Below are positions 1 through 7,923 of a stretch of DNA of 64,000 nt, piece by piece. Source of the stretch: an uncultured Candidatus Saccharibacteria bacterium (lineage in GTDB: Bacteria > Patescibacteriota > Saccharimonadia > Saccharimonadales > Saccharimonadaceae); NCBI GenBank assembly GCA_937981355.1, contig CALJPD010000012.1:1-64000 (forward strand). Reading direction: 5' to 3'. Numbering within the stretch: the first letter of the stretch is position 1; each line of letters starts with the position of its first letter. A program made the position numbers and the translations under genes. The notes below the pieces were generated by a model, which searched no databases, was not told where the DNA came from, and was given only the letters and a program-made list of their open reading frames with translations.

Positions 1-814
1 GTAGCTGCACCGTCACCGGCTTCTCTGGCAGTGAGGCGGTCGGCACGGTGGTCAGGCCGCGCAGCGTCAGCTCTTCGGCCAAGCGCCTGAGCGTCCACTC
101 CCCACTGGCGTAGGCCTTAAAGGCCCAGGCCACCAGCGGCCCACGTACCTCATCCACCACCACGATGCGCGCCTCCTGGCCATTCTTCGTTGTGATGACG
201 TTGCGGTAACCCAGTGGGGCTCGGCCAATACAGCCACCACCCCGCACTTTCTCGGCCATGCCTTTCTTCACCTCATTGGAGAGGTTCTTGGAGTAGAACT
301 CGGCAATACTGGCCATAATGCCGTGCACCAGCAGCCCACCGGGCGTCTGATCGATATTCTCGCTGGTCGACACCAGCCGAACGCCGAGCTCATCGAAGCG
401 CTTGCCCAGCGTCGTGTCGTCGTAGCGATTGCGCACCAGGCGGTCGAGCTTGTGGACGATGACGTAGTCGACCGGCCGCCCCGCCCGAGCCTCCTCCTCC
501 AGGTAGGTCAGCATCGCCTGGAGAGCCGGGCGCCGCGTGGTAGTGGCACTGACGCCACCTTCGGTGAACTCCTTGCCGATGATGGCGCCGATGCTCATCG
601 CCTTGCGCTTGTTAGCCGCCCGCTGAGCTGGGATGGAGAAGCCCTCCTCACGGCCGCCCCGCCGGGCCTGCTCGCGGGTAGAGACGCGCAGGTAGGACAC
701 GGCGCGCCGGGGAGTCAGCTCCTGGGCCAGCTGCTCGGCCGAGTTTTGGATGGTGGGAGAAGGGACAGCCGCGCGCTCTGTTGCTCCATGATTAGTTGGC
801 AGTGTATTGCTCAT
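1..814 (-). CDS. Large serine recombinase, N-terminal part (runs off the left edge)
   Basis: The visible 271 residues start at ATG 814, preceded by an AAGGAGT Shine-Dalgarno site. The catalytic resolvase domain begins near residue 37 with AVSYLRVSTREQ, where the Ser of RVST is the expected nucleophile, and continues with the DYVIVHKLDRLVRN segment and a conserved GIMASIAEFYSKNLS helix. The recombinase domain follows (GRAPLGYRN). Large serine recombinases cut and rejoin DNA at att sites to move islands or phages. The zinc ribbon and coiled coil lie outside the window. Codon use is GC-rich and Actinobacteria-like compared with the backbone genes, which suggests transfer. A C-terminal fragment of a similar enzyme is at 59.2-60.3 kb on the same strand. 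Whether this copy is intact cannot be seen. Confidence 0.9.
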   Translation of the reverse strand, partial: MSNTLPTNHGATERAAVPSPTIQNSAEQLAQELTPRRAVSYLRVSTREQARRGGREEGFSIPAQRAANKRKAMSIGAIIGKEFTEGGVSATTTRRPALQAMLTYLEEEARAGRPVDYVIVHKLDRLVRNRYDDTTLGKRFDELGVRLVSTSENIDQTPGGLLVHGIMASIAEFYSKNLSNEVKKGMAEKVRGGGCIGRAPLGYRNVITTKNGQEARIVVVDEVRGPLVAWAFKAYASGEWTLRRLAEELTLRGLTTVPTASLPEKPVTVQL

Positions 815-988
815 TGTTTACTCCTTCCATAGTAGGTAATGTTGATTCACGCCACTATTTCTAGTAACGCTCCAAGTCGAGAAAATGTCCAGTCGTCACA
901 CCGACATCACCACACATTCACACGAGACACCGAGAGGGAGGCACTATAGGTAATTGACAGCCACCAACTCAAAGGATACACTTATAGT

Positions 989-1369
989 ATGCGTAAATCT
1001 CATAGGTCACACCAAGATGCTCGGCCATCATGTTCCTCTCGCCACGGTGAGTGCTATACCGAACAGCCGGAGGTTGGTGCTACGATCGGGCGCCATGCTG
1101 TAGATCTCGCATCTCCGGACAGCACAGGAGCGACAAGCACAGCCACAGAAACACCCAAGGACGCTGTCACCACGATGGACGCTGAAGCAACGCCTTCCAC
1201 CACCCCTGAGGAGTGGGGTAAACTAACCGAGGAATTCACAGTAACCCTGCACGGCAAGGTTATCCACGCTTTAGTGTACTCGCGCCCCTATGACGACAGA
1301 TGGACTTTGTTCACAACTGTTGATGCAGAAACCAATCAGGTCATCAACGCCGAAGTCTCTCTAACGTAG
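989..1369 (+). CDS. Hypothetical protein, start uncertain
   Basis: The reading frame encodes 126 residues. The first 70 are low-complexity and Ser/Thr/Ala-rich. The last 50, from EEWGKLTEEFTVTLHG, look like a small compact beta-rich domain. No family is recognised. A TATAGT hexamer abuts the ATG at 989, too close to serve as its promoter, so the true start may be further in; the next in-frame Met is at 1174. It lies just upstream of the membrane XRE regulator on the same strand and could share its transcript. Coding status is plausible rather than proven. Confidence 0.4.
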   Translation: MRKSHRSHQDARPSCSSRHGECYTEQPEVGATIGRHAVDLASPDSTGATSTATETPKDAVTTMDAEATPSTTPEEWGKLTEEFTVTLHGKVIHALVYSRPYDDRWTLFTTVDAETNQVINAEVSLT

Positions 1370-1395
1370 CCATTCCATCTTTTCTGGTGAGGCCT

Positions 1396-2073
1396 ATGAC
1401 GTCTCAAGATGATGCAATCGATACCGACCGCCCACCACCCCCTCTTTCTTATCGAATCCCTGCTGCCATTCTCGAATTCATCGGATATTCATCTGCGTTC
1501 GTAACGATTCTCGGCTATTTTATTGGCCCATTTCCTGAGATTATCCCTCCTCCATGGCGAATCCCCTTAGTGGTTGTCGGGTTCTTGGCTGTGTTGGTCG
1601 CCGCATCGATCACTTCCGCACGAGCCACAACTCGCTACCTATCGCATTTCGACGTTTCTCTCGCCAAGCATCTCGATGATTTCAAAAGCGATGTTGGCAA
1701 CGCGCTTGAAGAAGCGACATCTGTGCAAGCGAACGCCGAGGCCATGCGCAATGCCGTCATCGAGGCCTTCCGCTTCGACCGTCAAGACGTAGCGCGCATT
1801 GTCACGCCCGAACTGCTGGACGACTTGGCCCGTACCAGCCTGGGACTACGACTGCAGCGCGCCCGCATTGCCAAGGGCCTCAGCCAGGAAGCCCTAGCTC
1901 ATGCCGCTGGCATCTCCACCTACACCTACCAAAAGTTCGAGAAGGGCGAGTCCCGCCCCGGCACCCCAATGAAACCACGCCTACGCACCCTCATCGCCCT
2001 GGCAACGGCGCTGGATGTGCGGGTGGAGGAGCTAGTGGGTAGGGTGGCAGATACCGAGCCCGGCCGCATGTAG
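1396..2073 (+). CDS. Membrane-anchored XRE-family HTH regulator
   Basis: The protein has about 225 residues from ATG 1396; an in-frame GTG at 1387 is the alternative, and a GGTGAGG element lies close before the ATG. Residues about 25-75 form two hydrophobic helices around a Pro-rich turn (FPEIIPPPWRIP). A coiled-coil linker follows, and residues about 150-215 form a classic XRE helix-turn-helix (RIAKGLSQEALAHAAGIS, then FEKGES). A DNA-binding domain tethered to the membrane suggests a sensor or a repressor that responds to envelope state. It sits directly upstream of the TIR-domain gene in the same direction and is the best candidate for its regulator. The pairing is inferred from position only. 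Confidence 0.75.
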   Translation: MTSQDDAIDTDRPPPPLSYRIPAAILEFIGYSSAFVTILGYFIGPFPEIIPPPWRIPLVVVGFLAVLVAASITSARATTRYLSHFDVSLAKHLDDFKSDVGNALEEATSVQANAEAMRNAVIEAFRFDRQDVARIVTPELLDDLARTSLGLRLQRARIAKGLSQEALAHAAGISTYTYQKFEKGESRPGTPMKPRLRTLIALATALDVRVEELVGRVADTEPGRM

Positions 2074-2138
2074 ACGTCGATCTCGGCGTGTTGCCGCACC
2101 GACGGCTCATGTCAGCTCCATCAACTATCATAGAAAAC

Positions 2139-2837
2139 ATGAGTCAATGCACAGCTCCCGTCCAGGGACATCGCACAGCAAGCGGAGCGGCAGCTTGCCC
2201 CGTATGTGGCAATCGAGGTACCTACTACTCCACGCCGAACTACTCCCAGAGGCCACCCAGTAATGTGCGGAGCCGCGCATACTCGAGTGGTAGCAAATCT
2301 CCTCGCCCAAGTTGGTCTCCAAGTTCCTCCAGCGTGACATACACACCGGCAGAGATAAAGGCGCTAGTGCCTGTCCGCCGTCAGGTTGAATATCGGGCTC
2401 GGCACGAACCCGACCTACGCGACGTATTCCTTTGTCACGCATGGGACGATCGACGCGGCGTCGCCCATGAGCTCAGCGATTTGCTTGAAGCTGCTGGTGT
2501 TTCAGTCTGGTTTAGCGAAAAAGACATAGTACTCGGCCAACCGTTCCTGCGTGAGATCGACCGAGGGCTAGCCAATTCTCGCACAGGCATAGTGCTCGTT
2601 ACTCCCGCCCTGCTAAAGAGAGTTGATAGCCGTGGCGTTTCTGACAAAGAGCTCTCGGAGCTGCTTGCACGCGACCTTCTAATTCCAGTCGTACACAACA
2701 CGACATACGCTGAACTTCGAAAAGTTAGCCCACTTCTTGCTTCCAGAAATGGGCTAGACACTGCGGATGACACGCTGGTAGTCGTTGCGACCAAAATCGC
2801 CGAACTCGTCTCTGTGGAAGACATCCTGGACGCCTGA
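2139..2837 (+). CDS. TIR-domain protein with N-terminal Cys motif
   Basis: The start is placed at ATG 2139 because TATCAT lies 7 nt before it, the leaderless arrangement seen elsewhere in this window; a longer frame from 2088 is possible. The 232-residue protein opens with CTAPVQGHRTASGAAACPVC, a Cys/His arrangement that could bind zinc. A Ser/Pro-rich linker of about 60 residues follows. The TIR domain begins at DVFLCHAWDD and contains VWFSEKDI and the SDKELSELL segment, whose Glu fits the NADase catalytic position. Bacterial TIR proteins often degrade NAD+ in anti-phage systems or act as effectors. No Thoeris partner gene is visible; the neighbour is the membrane XRE protein. The fold is well supported, the role is inferred. 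Confidence 0.8.
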   Translation: MSQCTAPVQGHRTASGAAACPVCGNRGTYYSTPNYSQRPPSNVRSRAYSSGSKSPRPSWSPSSSSVTYTPAEIKALVPVRRQVEYRARHEPDLRDVFLCHAWDDRRGVAHELSDLLEAAGVSVWFSEKDIVLGQPFLREIDRGLANSRTGIVLVTPALLKRVDSRGVSDKELSELLARDLLIPVVHNTTYAELRKVSPLLASRNGLDTADDTLVVVATKIAELVSVEDILDA

Positions 2838-2905
2838 TTTCAACGATTACTTACCGGTCGCAAATGCGACGGAAGAGTGCTCGCGAGGCGGAATGAACGA
2901 GACAA

Positions 2906-3505
2906 CTAGTCCGCGCCAATCCTTCGACCGATTCTCTGCATCATCGCCCGTAGTGGCGCTTCATCGCCGTAGAATGCCTGCTCGCACACGGCAATATTCT
3001 CGACAGCGCTCGTATTCTCCCACTGCAGCAGCCAGCCGTGATGACGCGCCAATAAAGCGAGAAACAGGCGGATAGTGCGACCGTTGCCCTCGCGAAAGGG
3101 ATGGATGGCGTTGAGTTCGGAGTAGTAGTGCGCCAACTTATCAAGCACGGCCTGGTCTCCTCGGTTCCAGTGTCCATGCTCACTCTCAAGGTGGGCGAGA
3201 AGGGTGCTGGTTTGCGCAGAGATGTATGCCGCCATCGCGAAACGTGAGGTTCCTTTGCTAATCTCAACTGTCCGGTAGCTGCCCGCCCAGTCATAGATGC
3301 CGCCAAACAGTTCGTGATGTAACTGGCAGAGCAAAGCAGCGTCCCAGTGATCCGGCCGCCACTCTTGCATTATCCTCGTTGCCATCAGCGTTGCATAGTT
3401 TTGCTCGATTCGCGCCAAAGTAGCCATGTCTCGAATGCTATGTCGATTGCGCATGACACCAGTTGCTGGATCGATGTATGGGTCATTGGCCAGCTCGTAC
3501 GCCAT
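2906..3505 (-). CDS. Fic-domain AMP transferase toxin (VbhT/FicT-like)
   Basis: This is a 199-residue single-domain Fic protein. The complete catalytic motif HPFREGNGRTIR is present, matching HxFx(D/E)GNGRxxR. The upstream flap region (YDWAGSYRTVEISKG) is also typical. Fic enzymes transfer AMP from ATP to Ser, Thr or Tyr on target proteins; FicT toxins modify DNA gyrase and topoisomerase IV. There is no internal inhibitory helix, and the gene lies 5 nt downstream of a 64-residue antitoxin with the inhibitory motif, so this is a class I Fic toxin-antitoxin pair. Complete and without frameshift. The gyrase target is family knowledge, not seen here. Confidence 0.9.
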   Translation of the reverse strand: MAYELANDPYIDPATGVMRNRHSIRDMATLARIEQNYATLMATRIMQEWRPDHWDAALLCQLHHELFGGIYDWAGSYRTVEISKGTSRFAMAAYISAQTSTLLAHLESEHGHWNRGDQAVLDKLAHYYSELNAIHPFREGNGRTIRLFLALLARHHGWLLQWENTSAVENIAVCEQAFYGDEAPLRAMMQRIGRRIGAD

Positions 3506-3510
3506 ACCCG

Positions 3511-3705
3511 TTAACGTGCTTGCCGACCTTCCTCGTTGAGGCTAGCCTGCGCCTGCGCTACCAACTCATTAGCCGAGACGTCTCCTCGCGCAAAGGCCTC
3601 AAGTAAGCGCTTGGTAGCATTCGTAACCGCCACACCTTCAAGCTCGTGTGAGCCGATAATTGCCCGAATTAACTTCTGGCGTTGCGTTATTTCTGCTGTT
3701 GTCAT
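3511..3705 (-). CDS. VbhA-type antitoxin for the Fic toxin
   Basis: The 64-residue protein precedes the Fic gene by 5 nt in the same operon. Residues about 16-27 read IIGSHELEGVAV, which contains the class I Fic antitoxin motif (S/T)xxxE(G/N) as SHELEG. The Glu is expected to block the ATP gamma-phosphate site of the Fic partner. The C-terminal half (FARGDVSANELVAQAQ) matches the usual antitoxin helix. A TATACT hexamer lies 11 nt upstream of ATG, so the leader is only a few nucleotides long. Confidence 0.85.
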   Translation of the reverse strand: MTTAEITQRQKLIRAIIGSHELEGVAVTNATKRLLEAFARGDVSANELVAQAQASLNEEGRQAR

Positions 3706-3811
3706 ATCTATTAATCAGTATAGCAATATTGCAGAATATTACCAAACATGCCGCACCCACTATCGGCCACCTAACCTTTACACTCCCAGCCCACCATGCT
3801 TAAATAGAAGT

Positions 3812-4309
3812 ATGACTGAAAAAGACTTCCAACGCATACAAGAATTATTAACCACTAACCTCAGCGCTGTTGAGAAGAGGATCAATGGTCGGCTGGACAA
3901 AGTTGATGAACGACTCGATAAAATAGATGGCCGCTTGGACAGTTTAGAAGGTCGTATGAACGGCTTAGAAGGTCGTATGAACGGCTTAGAAGGTCGTATG
4001 AACGGCTTAGAAGGTCGCATGGATAAGCTGGAACACGAGATAAAAGATGTGCGCAGCAGCATGGAAAAGAGTTTCGACGCCATTGGTACCCAGTTCAATG
4101 AGATTGACAACCAGTTCGCAGAACTGGACAAGAAGATCGACCGCAACCACCAGGAAGTAACCAAGCGGATCGACACACTCAGCAAAGACATCAAAACTCA
4201 ACGGGAAGACGCCCTTCAAGCTCAAGGCGCACTACGGCTGCTCACCACGCAGCATGAGGATCTCGCTGGCCGGGTGACAATTGTTGAGAGTAAGTTGCAG
4301 GCAGCGTAG
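3812..4309 (+). CDS. Coiled-coil protein with 7-residue repeats
   Basis: ATG 3812 gives a 165-residue, highly charged, all-helical protein with no membrane segment. A longer upstream frame overlaps the antitoxin on the other strand and is unlikely to be used. Residues about 20-75 are heptad repeats of the type RLDKVDE, RLDKIDG and RMNGLEG; the last is encoded by perfect tandem 21-bp units. A longer coiled coil with Phe-containing heptads (FDAIGTQFNEIDNQFAELDKKI) follows in sequence and leads to a Gln/Leu-rich tail. The architecture resembles short coiled-coil proteins common on bacterial mobile DNA, function unknown. It lies between the Fic module and a decayed SH3 gene. No strong Shine-Dalgarno site precedes the ATG. 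Confidence 0.65.
   Translation: MTEKDFQRIQELLTTNLSAVEKRINGRLDKVDERLDKIDGRLDSLEGRMNGLEGRMNGLEGRMNGLEGRMDKLEHEIKDVRSSMEKSFDAIGTQFNEIDNQFAELDKKIDRNHQEVTKRIDTLSKDIKTQREDALQAQGALRLLTTQHEDLAGRVTIVESKLQAA
3944..4027 (+). repeat. 21-bp in-frame tandem repeat
   Basis: Three consecutive identical 21-bp units start at 3944, 3965 and 3986, each encoding LEGRMNG. A fourth, diverged unit begins at 4007. The period equals exactly one coiled-coil heptad, so copy-number change would lengthen or shorten the coil without a frameshift. Confidence 0.9.
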
Positions 4310-4591
4310 CGGCGCAGGCACCTCGATCACTCCTTTGGACGCCGGTTCGCCGGTGTCTATTGCTTTGTCTGCCGCTGCGTCAGCGATGTAGGTGTCGCCT
4401 ACTTTGCTGGAAGGTAGGTGTTCTAGAACCCAACCTTGGATGTGCCCGGTAGCCCGCAAGGATGCTCTGGCTGCCCCCCTGGCAGCAGGATGTGGCCTGC
4501 ATAGCGAGGTGTATCGCTACCCACAATCAGATCACGATTCAGCCACAAACAGTCCGCCAGGACGGGAGACGGCTAACTGGCTCAGCGTCTG

Positions 4592-5351
4592 GTGATTCAA
4601 TCATGTAGCTACGTCAAAGGCCCGTACGGCACCAGTAACTACTGGTACAAAGTGAATGGGTACGGCTCAGGATGGATAGCTGATTCTATGCTTTCTACGG
4701 GAAGCGACCTACCAGTGACCAGAATGTGTCCAGAGAGCAAACAAAAATCGACGACAACCACTCCAAATCATTCACCGATTTTCACGGCTAAAGTGAACAA
4801 TAGCTCTGGCGTGGAGTATGTTAACGGGAGAATAGGCCCTACCACCAAACATTTTGATTATGAGCTCTACTCCGCTAACACAGTTTTGGCTTTAGAATGT
4901 TGGACCACAGGTGAATCTGTAAGCGGCCCCGATGGAAAGACTTCAAAAAGATGGTACTATACCACAGACGAGACCTGGGTGTCTGCAGCATATTTGTCAG
5001 TCGATGGGGGCGGTTCGACAATTCCGGATTGTAACTCGCCGAAAGGAAAAAGCCCAACAGCAGGAGTTAGAGTTGAACACCCACGCACTTGGCCAAAAAC
5101 GTGGGATGTTCGGTACGATGGAAACGATTCCACCGTCGCAGATTTCCTTTACCAGCACTATCGCAAAAATGACTCACTTCCTGGTGTTGATGCAAGGATA
5201 GACTGGTCATACTTTAGTAATCGCTCATGGTTCAAGAGGCAGGCATACAAGATCCGTGTCGGCGACTATAGACAAGCTACACGAGAAGTACGCTGCCATT
5301 GCAGGCAAAGCGCAAGAATTCAATGTCTACTCGGAGGGCTGCTACGAGTAA
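4592..5351 (+). pseudogene. Frameshifted, N-terminally truncated SH3-domain surface protein
   Basis: The frame from GTG 4592 shows two SH3b-like units. The first contains KGPYGTSNYWYKVNGYGSGW, the second ends RWYYTTDETWVSAAYLSVDG. A unique domain around IDWSYFSNRSWFKRQAYKIR follows. Near 5255-5265 the frame shifts. In the original frame the rest reads as an Arg/Cys-rich tail to 5377. In the neighbouring frame a sensible C-terminus continues as DKLHEKYAAIAGKAQEF and stops at 5351. Upstream of 4592 the same frame hits a stop near 4571 and no signal peptide is found, so the 5' end is also lost. This was probably an exported wall-binding protein. SH3b repeats are common in Actinobacteria and Firmicutes surface proteins. 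Confidence 0.7.
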
Positions 5352-5421
5352 ATCACTTTACACATGACGTTAGATGATCGATTATAATTGGTGCAAGATA
5401 GGTAAAAGCGTACAAATCCCC

Positions 5422-6187
5422 CTACCCCTGCAACATCTCATAAGGAGTTCGCAGGTTTATTCCTAAGTGGATTCTATCATAGTTATAGTAATCTATGAAT
5501 CGGTTACGGTTACGGCTAATGAAACGAATGTCTTTGTTGCAGTTATAGGCACCAATACATTCTTTACGCAAGGTTCTGTTAAACCGTTCTATGTGGGCAT
5601 CATCGTGAGGGTGGCGGACTTCTAGTGTGCCTCGTTTTAATGCTGCTATGATGCAATCTGCCTTGAAAGTACCTTTGGAACTCTGCGCCGTTATCGCTTT
5701 GCACCATTCGAAACGGAATTCCCATGTATGCTTGCGCTTCAAAGATTGTTGCTGCAGCATCCTTTTGAGCGAGCCGGGCCGAGGCTTCTGCATACGCCAT
5801 TCTAGAGTATAGGTCGATTACGGTGTCGATGTATATTTTGGAGCGATCAAGCGGATTGACGTAATGTACGGTATCGATCTAAACCAGTTCGCCTGGAGCG
5901 GTTGGCAGCGGTCTCTTTTCGTTCCAGCGGTATTTTCTCTTTTTCGTCTTTTCATCTAGCGCATTCGGATGCGTATGCGGAGCAGAACTGCGCGTTTTAA
6001 TATCCCACTTTACGCTATTCCAACGGAATGTCTTGCCAAGCGGCCGATTAGGCCTGCCAGCATTTTCTAACAACACTGTCTGCTGCGCTTGCCACTTCCT
6101 CTTCCAGCGCCAGATAGTTGTTCGATGCTTACCATATCTTCTAGCGACTTGAGCGATACTTCTTCGTTCTAGAATGAGCTCCCGCAT
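5422..6187 (-). pseudogene. Decayed IS transposase (DDE/rve type, IS481-like)
   Basis: Three frames on the minus strand rebuild one transposase. The N-terminal HTH begins at ATG 6187 (RSIAQVARRYGKHRTTIWRW). The frame meets a TAG near 5879, directly before IDTVHYVNPLDRSKIYIDTV, which holds the first catalytic Asp. The core continues through SDNGAEF (second Asp), then shifts frame, and ends with DDAHIERFNRTLRKECIG (catalytic Glu) to the stop at 5422. One in-frame stop and at least one frameshift make it inactive. The order HTH, rve core and the motif ERFNRTLRKE fits IS481/IS3-type enzymes. No clear matching terminal inverted repeats were found. Confidence 0.8.
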
Positions 6188-6235
6188 AGCATTACCTCTT
6201 GCTTTTTCTCCATCTTTACCCGCATACTATGCCAC

Positions 6236-6292
6236 AAGGTAGTCCTTTCTTATTACTAGTTAGTTCCTAGGAATAAGCTTAGAGACTACCTT
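6236..6292. repeat. Nested palindrome next to the IS remnant
   Basis: The outer arms AAGGTAGTC (6236-6244) and GACTACCTT (6284-6292) enclose CTTATT/AATAAG arms and a central perfect 10-bp palindrome TTCCTAGGAA (6264-6273). CACAA and TTGTG extend the outer arms. It may be an IS end, a resolution site or a bidirectional terminator; the sequence alone does not decide. Confidence 0.6.
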
Positions 6293-6401
6293 ATTTTTGT
6301 GCAAACTTTATGCTTTACATGCTTTAGTTATGTTGCAGAGGTGGCGAGCTAGTACGAAATGTCGACATGAATGCAAGATCGTGTTACTATCATAGTTAGG
6401 T

Positions 6402-7040
6402 ATGGTCTCTTCGCATTCCTCATCTCACCCTTGGTTTCGCATTATTATAGTTGCAACCATCCTCATCGGTTGCCTCACTATATGGTACGGCTTCATTGCC
6501 TACGGCTTACCGGCGCTACGGCCACATGATTCCATGCGAGAAATATTTGCACGTCGTGTCATGCCAGTTGTCGCTCAGAATACAATAATTATTTATGACA
6601 CTGGTTATGCCAGAATCTCGCTTTTTCATAGCGACTACGATGGCTCGATTATAGGGAGAATTGATAATGCCACGAAACGAAAGGAAATAGTGTCGCAGAC
6701 GGTAGATACGATATTTTCAGACTGCGCGCACAAAAATAATCCACAGCGATGCATACCATGGAATAAATTCTCTGCACTTGGCGCAGAAGCGCCTGGCGGC
6801 ACGGAAGCCTTCTTGCGTGAGATCAAGAGTACGGCGTCACTCTATGGCCCCAACTGGCCAATCCACCTGCCAACGCCAGCTCGCTCGACGGCATCGTCTT
6901 TGGCCGATCATGCTGTCTCTGCGCCACATGCCACATGCACGTTCAATATACGCAGAGATTTCTTGTGTCTCGATCCGGATAGTGGGGCCTTTGTCTATCG
7001 GTATTGGCGGGGGCATGGATATCCGGAGAGGGATGGGTAG
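6402..7040 (+). CDS. Four-cysteine membrane-anchored family, member A
   Basis: The 212-residue protein has one N-terminal membrane helix (FRIIIVATILIGCLTIWYGF) and an extracytoplasmic domain. Its core aligns with the genes at 8855, 53849 and 61871. SIIGRI is followed about 20 residues later by SDCAHKNNPQRCIPW (first Cys pair), and near the C-terminus by TCTFNIRRDFLCLDPDSGAF (second Cys pair) and VYRYW. This member is the most diverged: the first pair is separated by a longer insert than in the others. The four cysteines suggest two disulfides outside the cell. A TATCAT hexamer lies 8 nt before ATG. The function is not recognised. Confidence 0.75.
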   Translation: MVSSHSSSHPWFRIIIVATILIGCLTIWYGFIAYGLPALRPHDSMREIFARRVMPVVAQNTIIIYDTGYARISLFHSDYDGSIIGRIDNATKRKEIVSQTVDTIFSDCAHKNNPQRCIPWNKFSALGAEAPGGTEAFLREIKSTASLYGPNWPIHLPTPARSTASSLADHAVSAPHATCTFNIRRDFLCLDPDSGAFVYRYWRGHGYPERDG

Positions 7041-7203
7041 GAATTTATTTCGGCGTTGATCGCATCGATTAACAGCACTTGAAAGCGCCTGTAGAAGTAT
7101 CTGTTTTATCTGATTAATGACACTATATGGTTGTTTCCGATCTTCCAGATACTTCGGTAGATGGCTCGCGCTGATCTATATACCATATTCGGTGTCGGCT
7201 CAC

Positions 7204-7683
7204 TCACCCCCGCACCACCTTCCGCACCGTGTCCTTGCTGACTCCTAACCGCTGAGCAGTGTGCTTAACCGTCCCGATCTCGGCGCAGGCCTGCCGCACC
7301 CGCTCTTGGAAGGCAGGGTCGGCTGGGTCGGTGCGCAGCGTCTCCCCTGCCTGCTTGAGGTGCCGCGCCACCGTGGTGCGATGGAAGCCGAAGCGTGTGG
7401 CGATCCGCGCCACTGTCTGCCCCGCCTGGTGCAGCGCCACCATCTCTTCCACCAGCTGCGGACGCAGGTAGCGGTTGATCCGCCGCGGTTGGGTGGCCGT
7501 GTGCTGCTGCGTGTCCTGTGCTGCTCGGGCTGGATGGATCGCACTTGCGGCTTCTGCGGAGGCGCTCGCCTGGTTACCTTGCTCAGTGTCCGCTCTGCCG
7601 GCCACGTCTACCGAACTGCCAGGATCCTCCGCCTGTGAAGAGCCGCGCCCCGTCGGCACTACCGCAAGGTCAACGACGTCCAT
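7204..7683 (-). CDS. HTH DNA-binding protein of the recombinase-partner type
   Basis: From ATG 7683 the protein has 159 residues; the frame stays open further upstream and the start is not certain. The first 60 residues are Ala/Gln/Thr-rich and disordered. Residues about 70-115 form a resolvase-like helix-turn-helix (HQAGQTVARIATRFGFHRTT), and the C-terminus carries a second HTH (HTAQRLGVSKDTVRKVV). Small proteins of this build often accompany large serine recombinases on actinobacterial islands. Composition is GC-rich like the recombinase at 1-814, unlike the AT-richer genes on its right. It may mark the right part of the same acquired segment. Confidence 0.65.
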   Translation of the reverse strand: MDVVDLAVVPTGRGSSQAEDPGSSVDVAGRADTEQGNQASASAEAASAIHPARAAQDTQQHTATQPRRINRYLRPQLVEEMVALHQAGQTVARIATRFGFHRTTVARHLKQAGETLRTDPADPAFQERVRQACAEIGTVKHTAQRLGVSKDTVRKVVRG

Positions 7684-7753
7684 CACATACCGCCAACACG
7701 CCTCCCATTGTTTTACTCTAGTCACCACTATAAGCAAAATGCTCGCGAGTACA

Positions 7754-7782
7754 TTGTAAGTATTGATTGACCGTTTTATAAT
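7754..7782 (+). promoter_or_regulatory. Promoter for small genes at 7.8 kb
   Basis: TTGTAA (7754-7759) and TATAAT (7777-7782) are separated by 17 nt and lie 10 nt before the ATG at 7793. This supports the small frame as expressed with a leader of only a few nucleotides. Confidence 0.6.
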
Positions 7783-7792
7783 AAAAGTTATT

Positions 7793-7912
7793 ATGAGCGA
7801 GATACCACCATTCACCGATAAGCCACCAGTAAATCTAGAAGATACAGAATTGCAAATTGGCATGAAGAAAATGCGAGAACAGTTGCTGGGTGTTATGGCA
7901 CTTGAGGGGTAG
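7793..7912 (+). CDS. Small protein of 39 residues
   Basis: The frame encodes a short soluble peptide (starts MSEIPPFTDKPPVN) that ends at TAG 7912. It follows a consensus-like promoter by 10 nt and is followed 11 nt later by a second small gene in the same direction, so the two may be co-transcribed. No family is recognised. The acidic Pro-rich start and helical end are compatible with a small antitoxin or regulator, but nothing proves it. Confidence 0.4.
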   Translation: MSEIPPFTDKPPVNLEDTELQIGMKKMREQLLGVMALEG

Positions 7913-7923
7913 ATTGTCAGAAG

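Noticed and set aside
323..832. Plus-strand frame of 169 residues
   Set aside because: It is the mirror of the serine recombinase on the minus strand, which has the real catalytic motifs.
3536..3811. Upstream extension of the coiled-coil gene
   Set aside because: This part overlaps the antitoxin gene on the other strand and has no coiled-coil or other protein-like character.
5879..5881. Recoded stop codon in the transposase
   Set aside because: The codon is TAG and a frameshift also breaks the gene; other genes use TGA and TAG as true stops, so decay is the simpler reading.
7245..7759. Several plus- and minus-strand frames
   Set aside because: All are shadows of the GC-rich HTH gene at 7204-7683.
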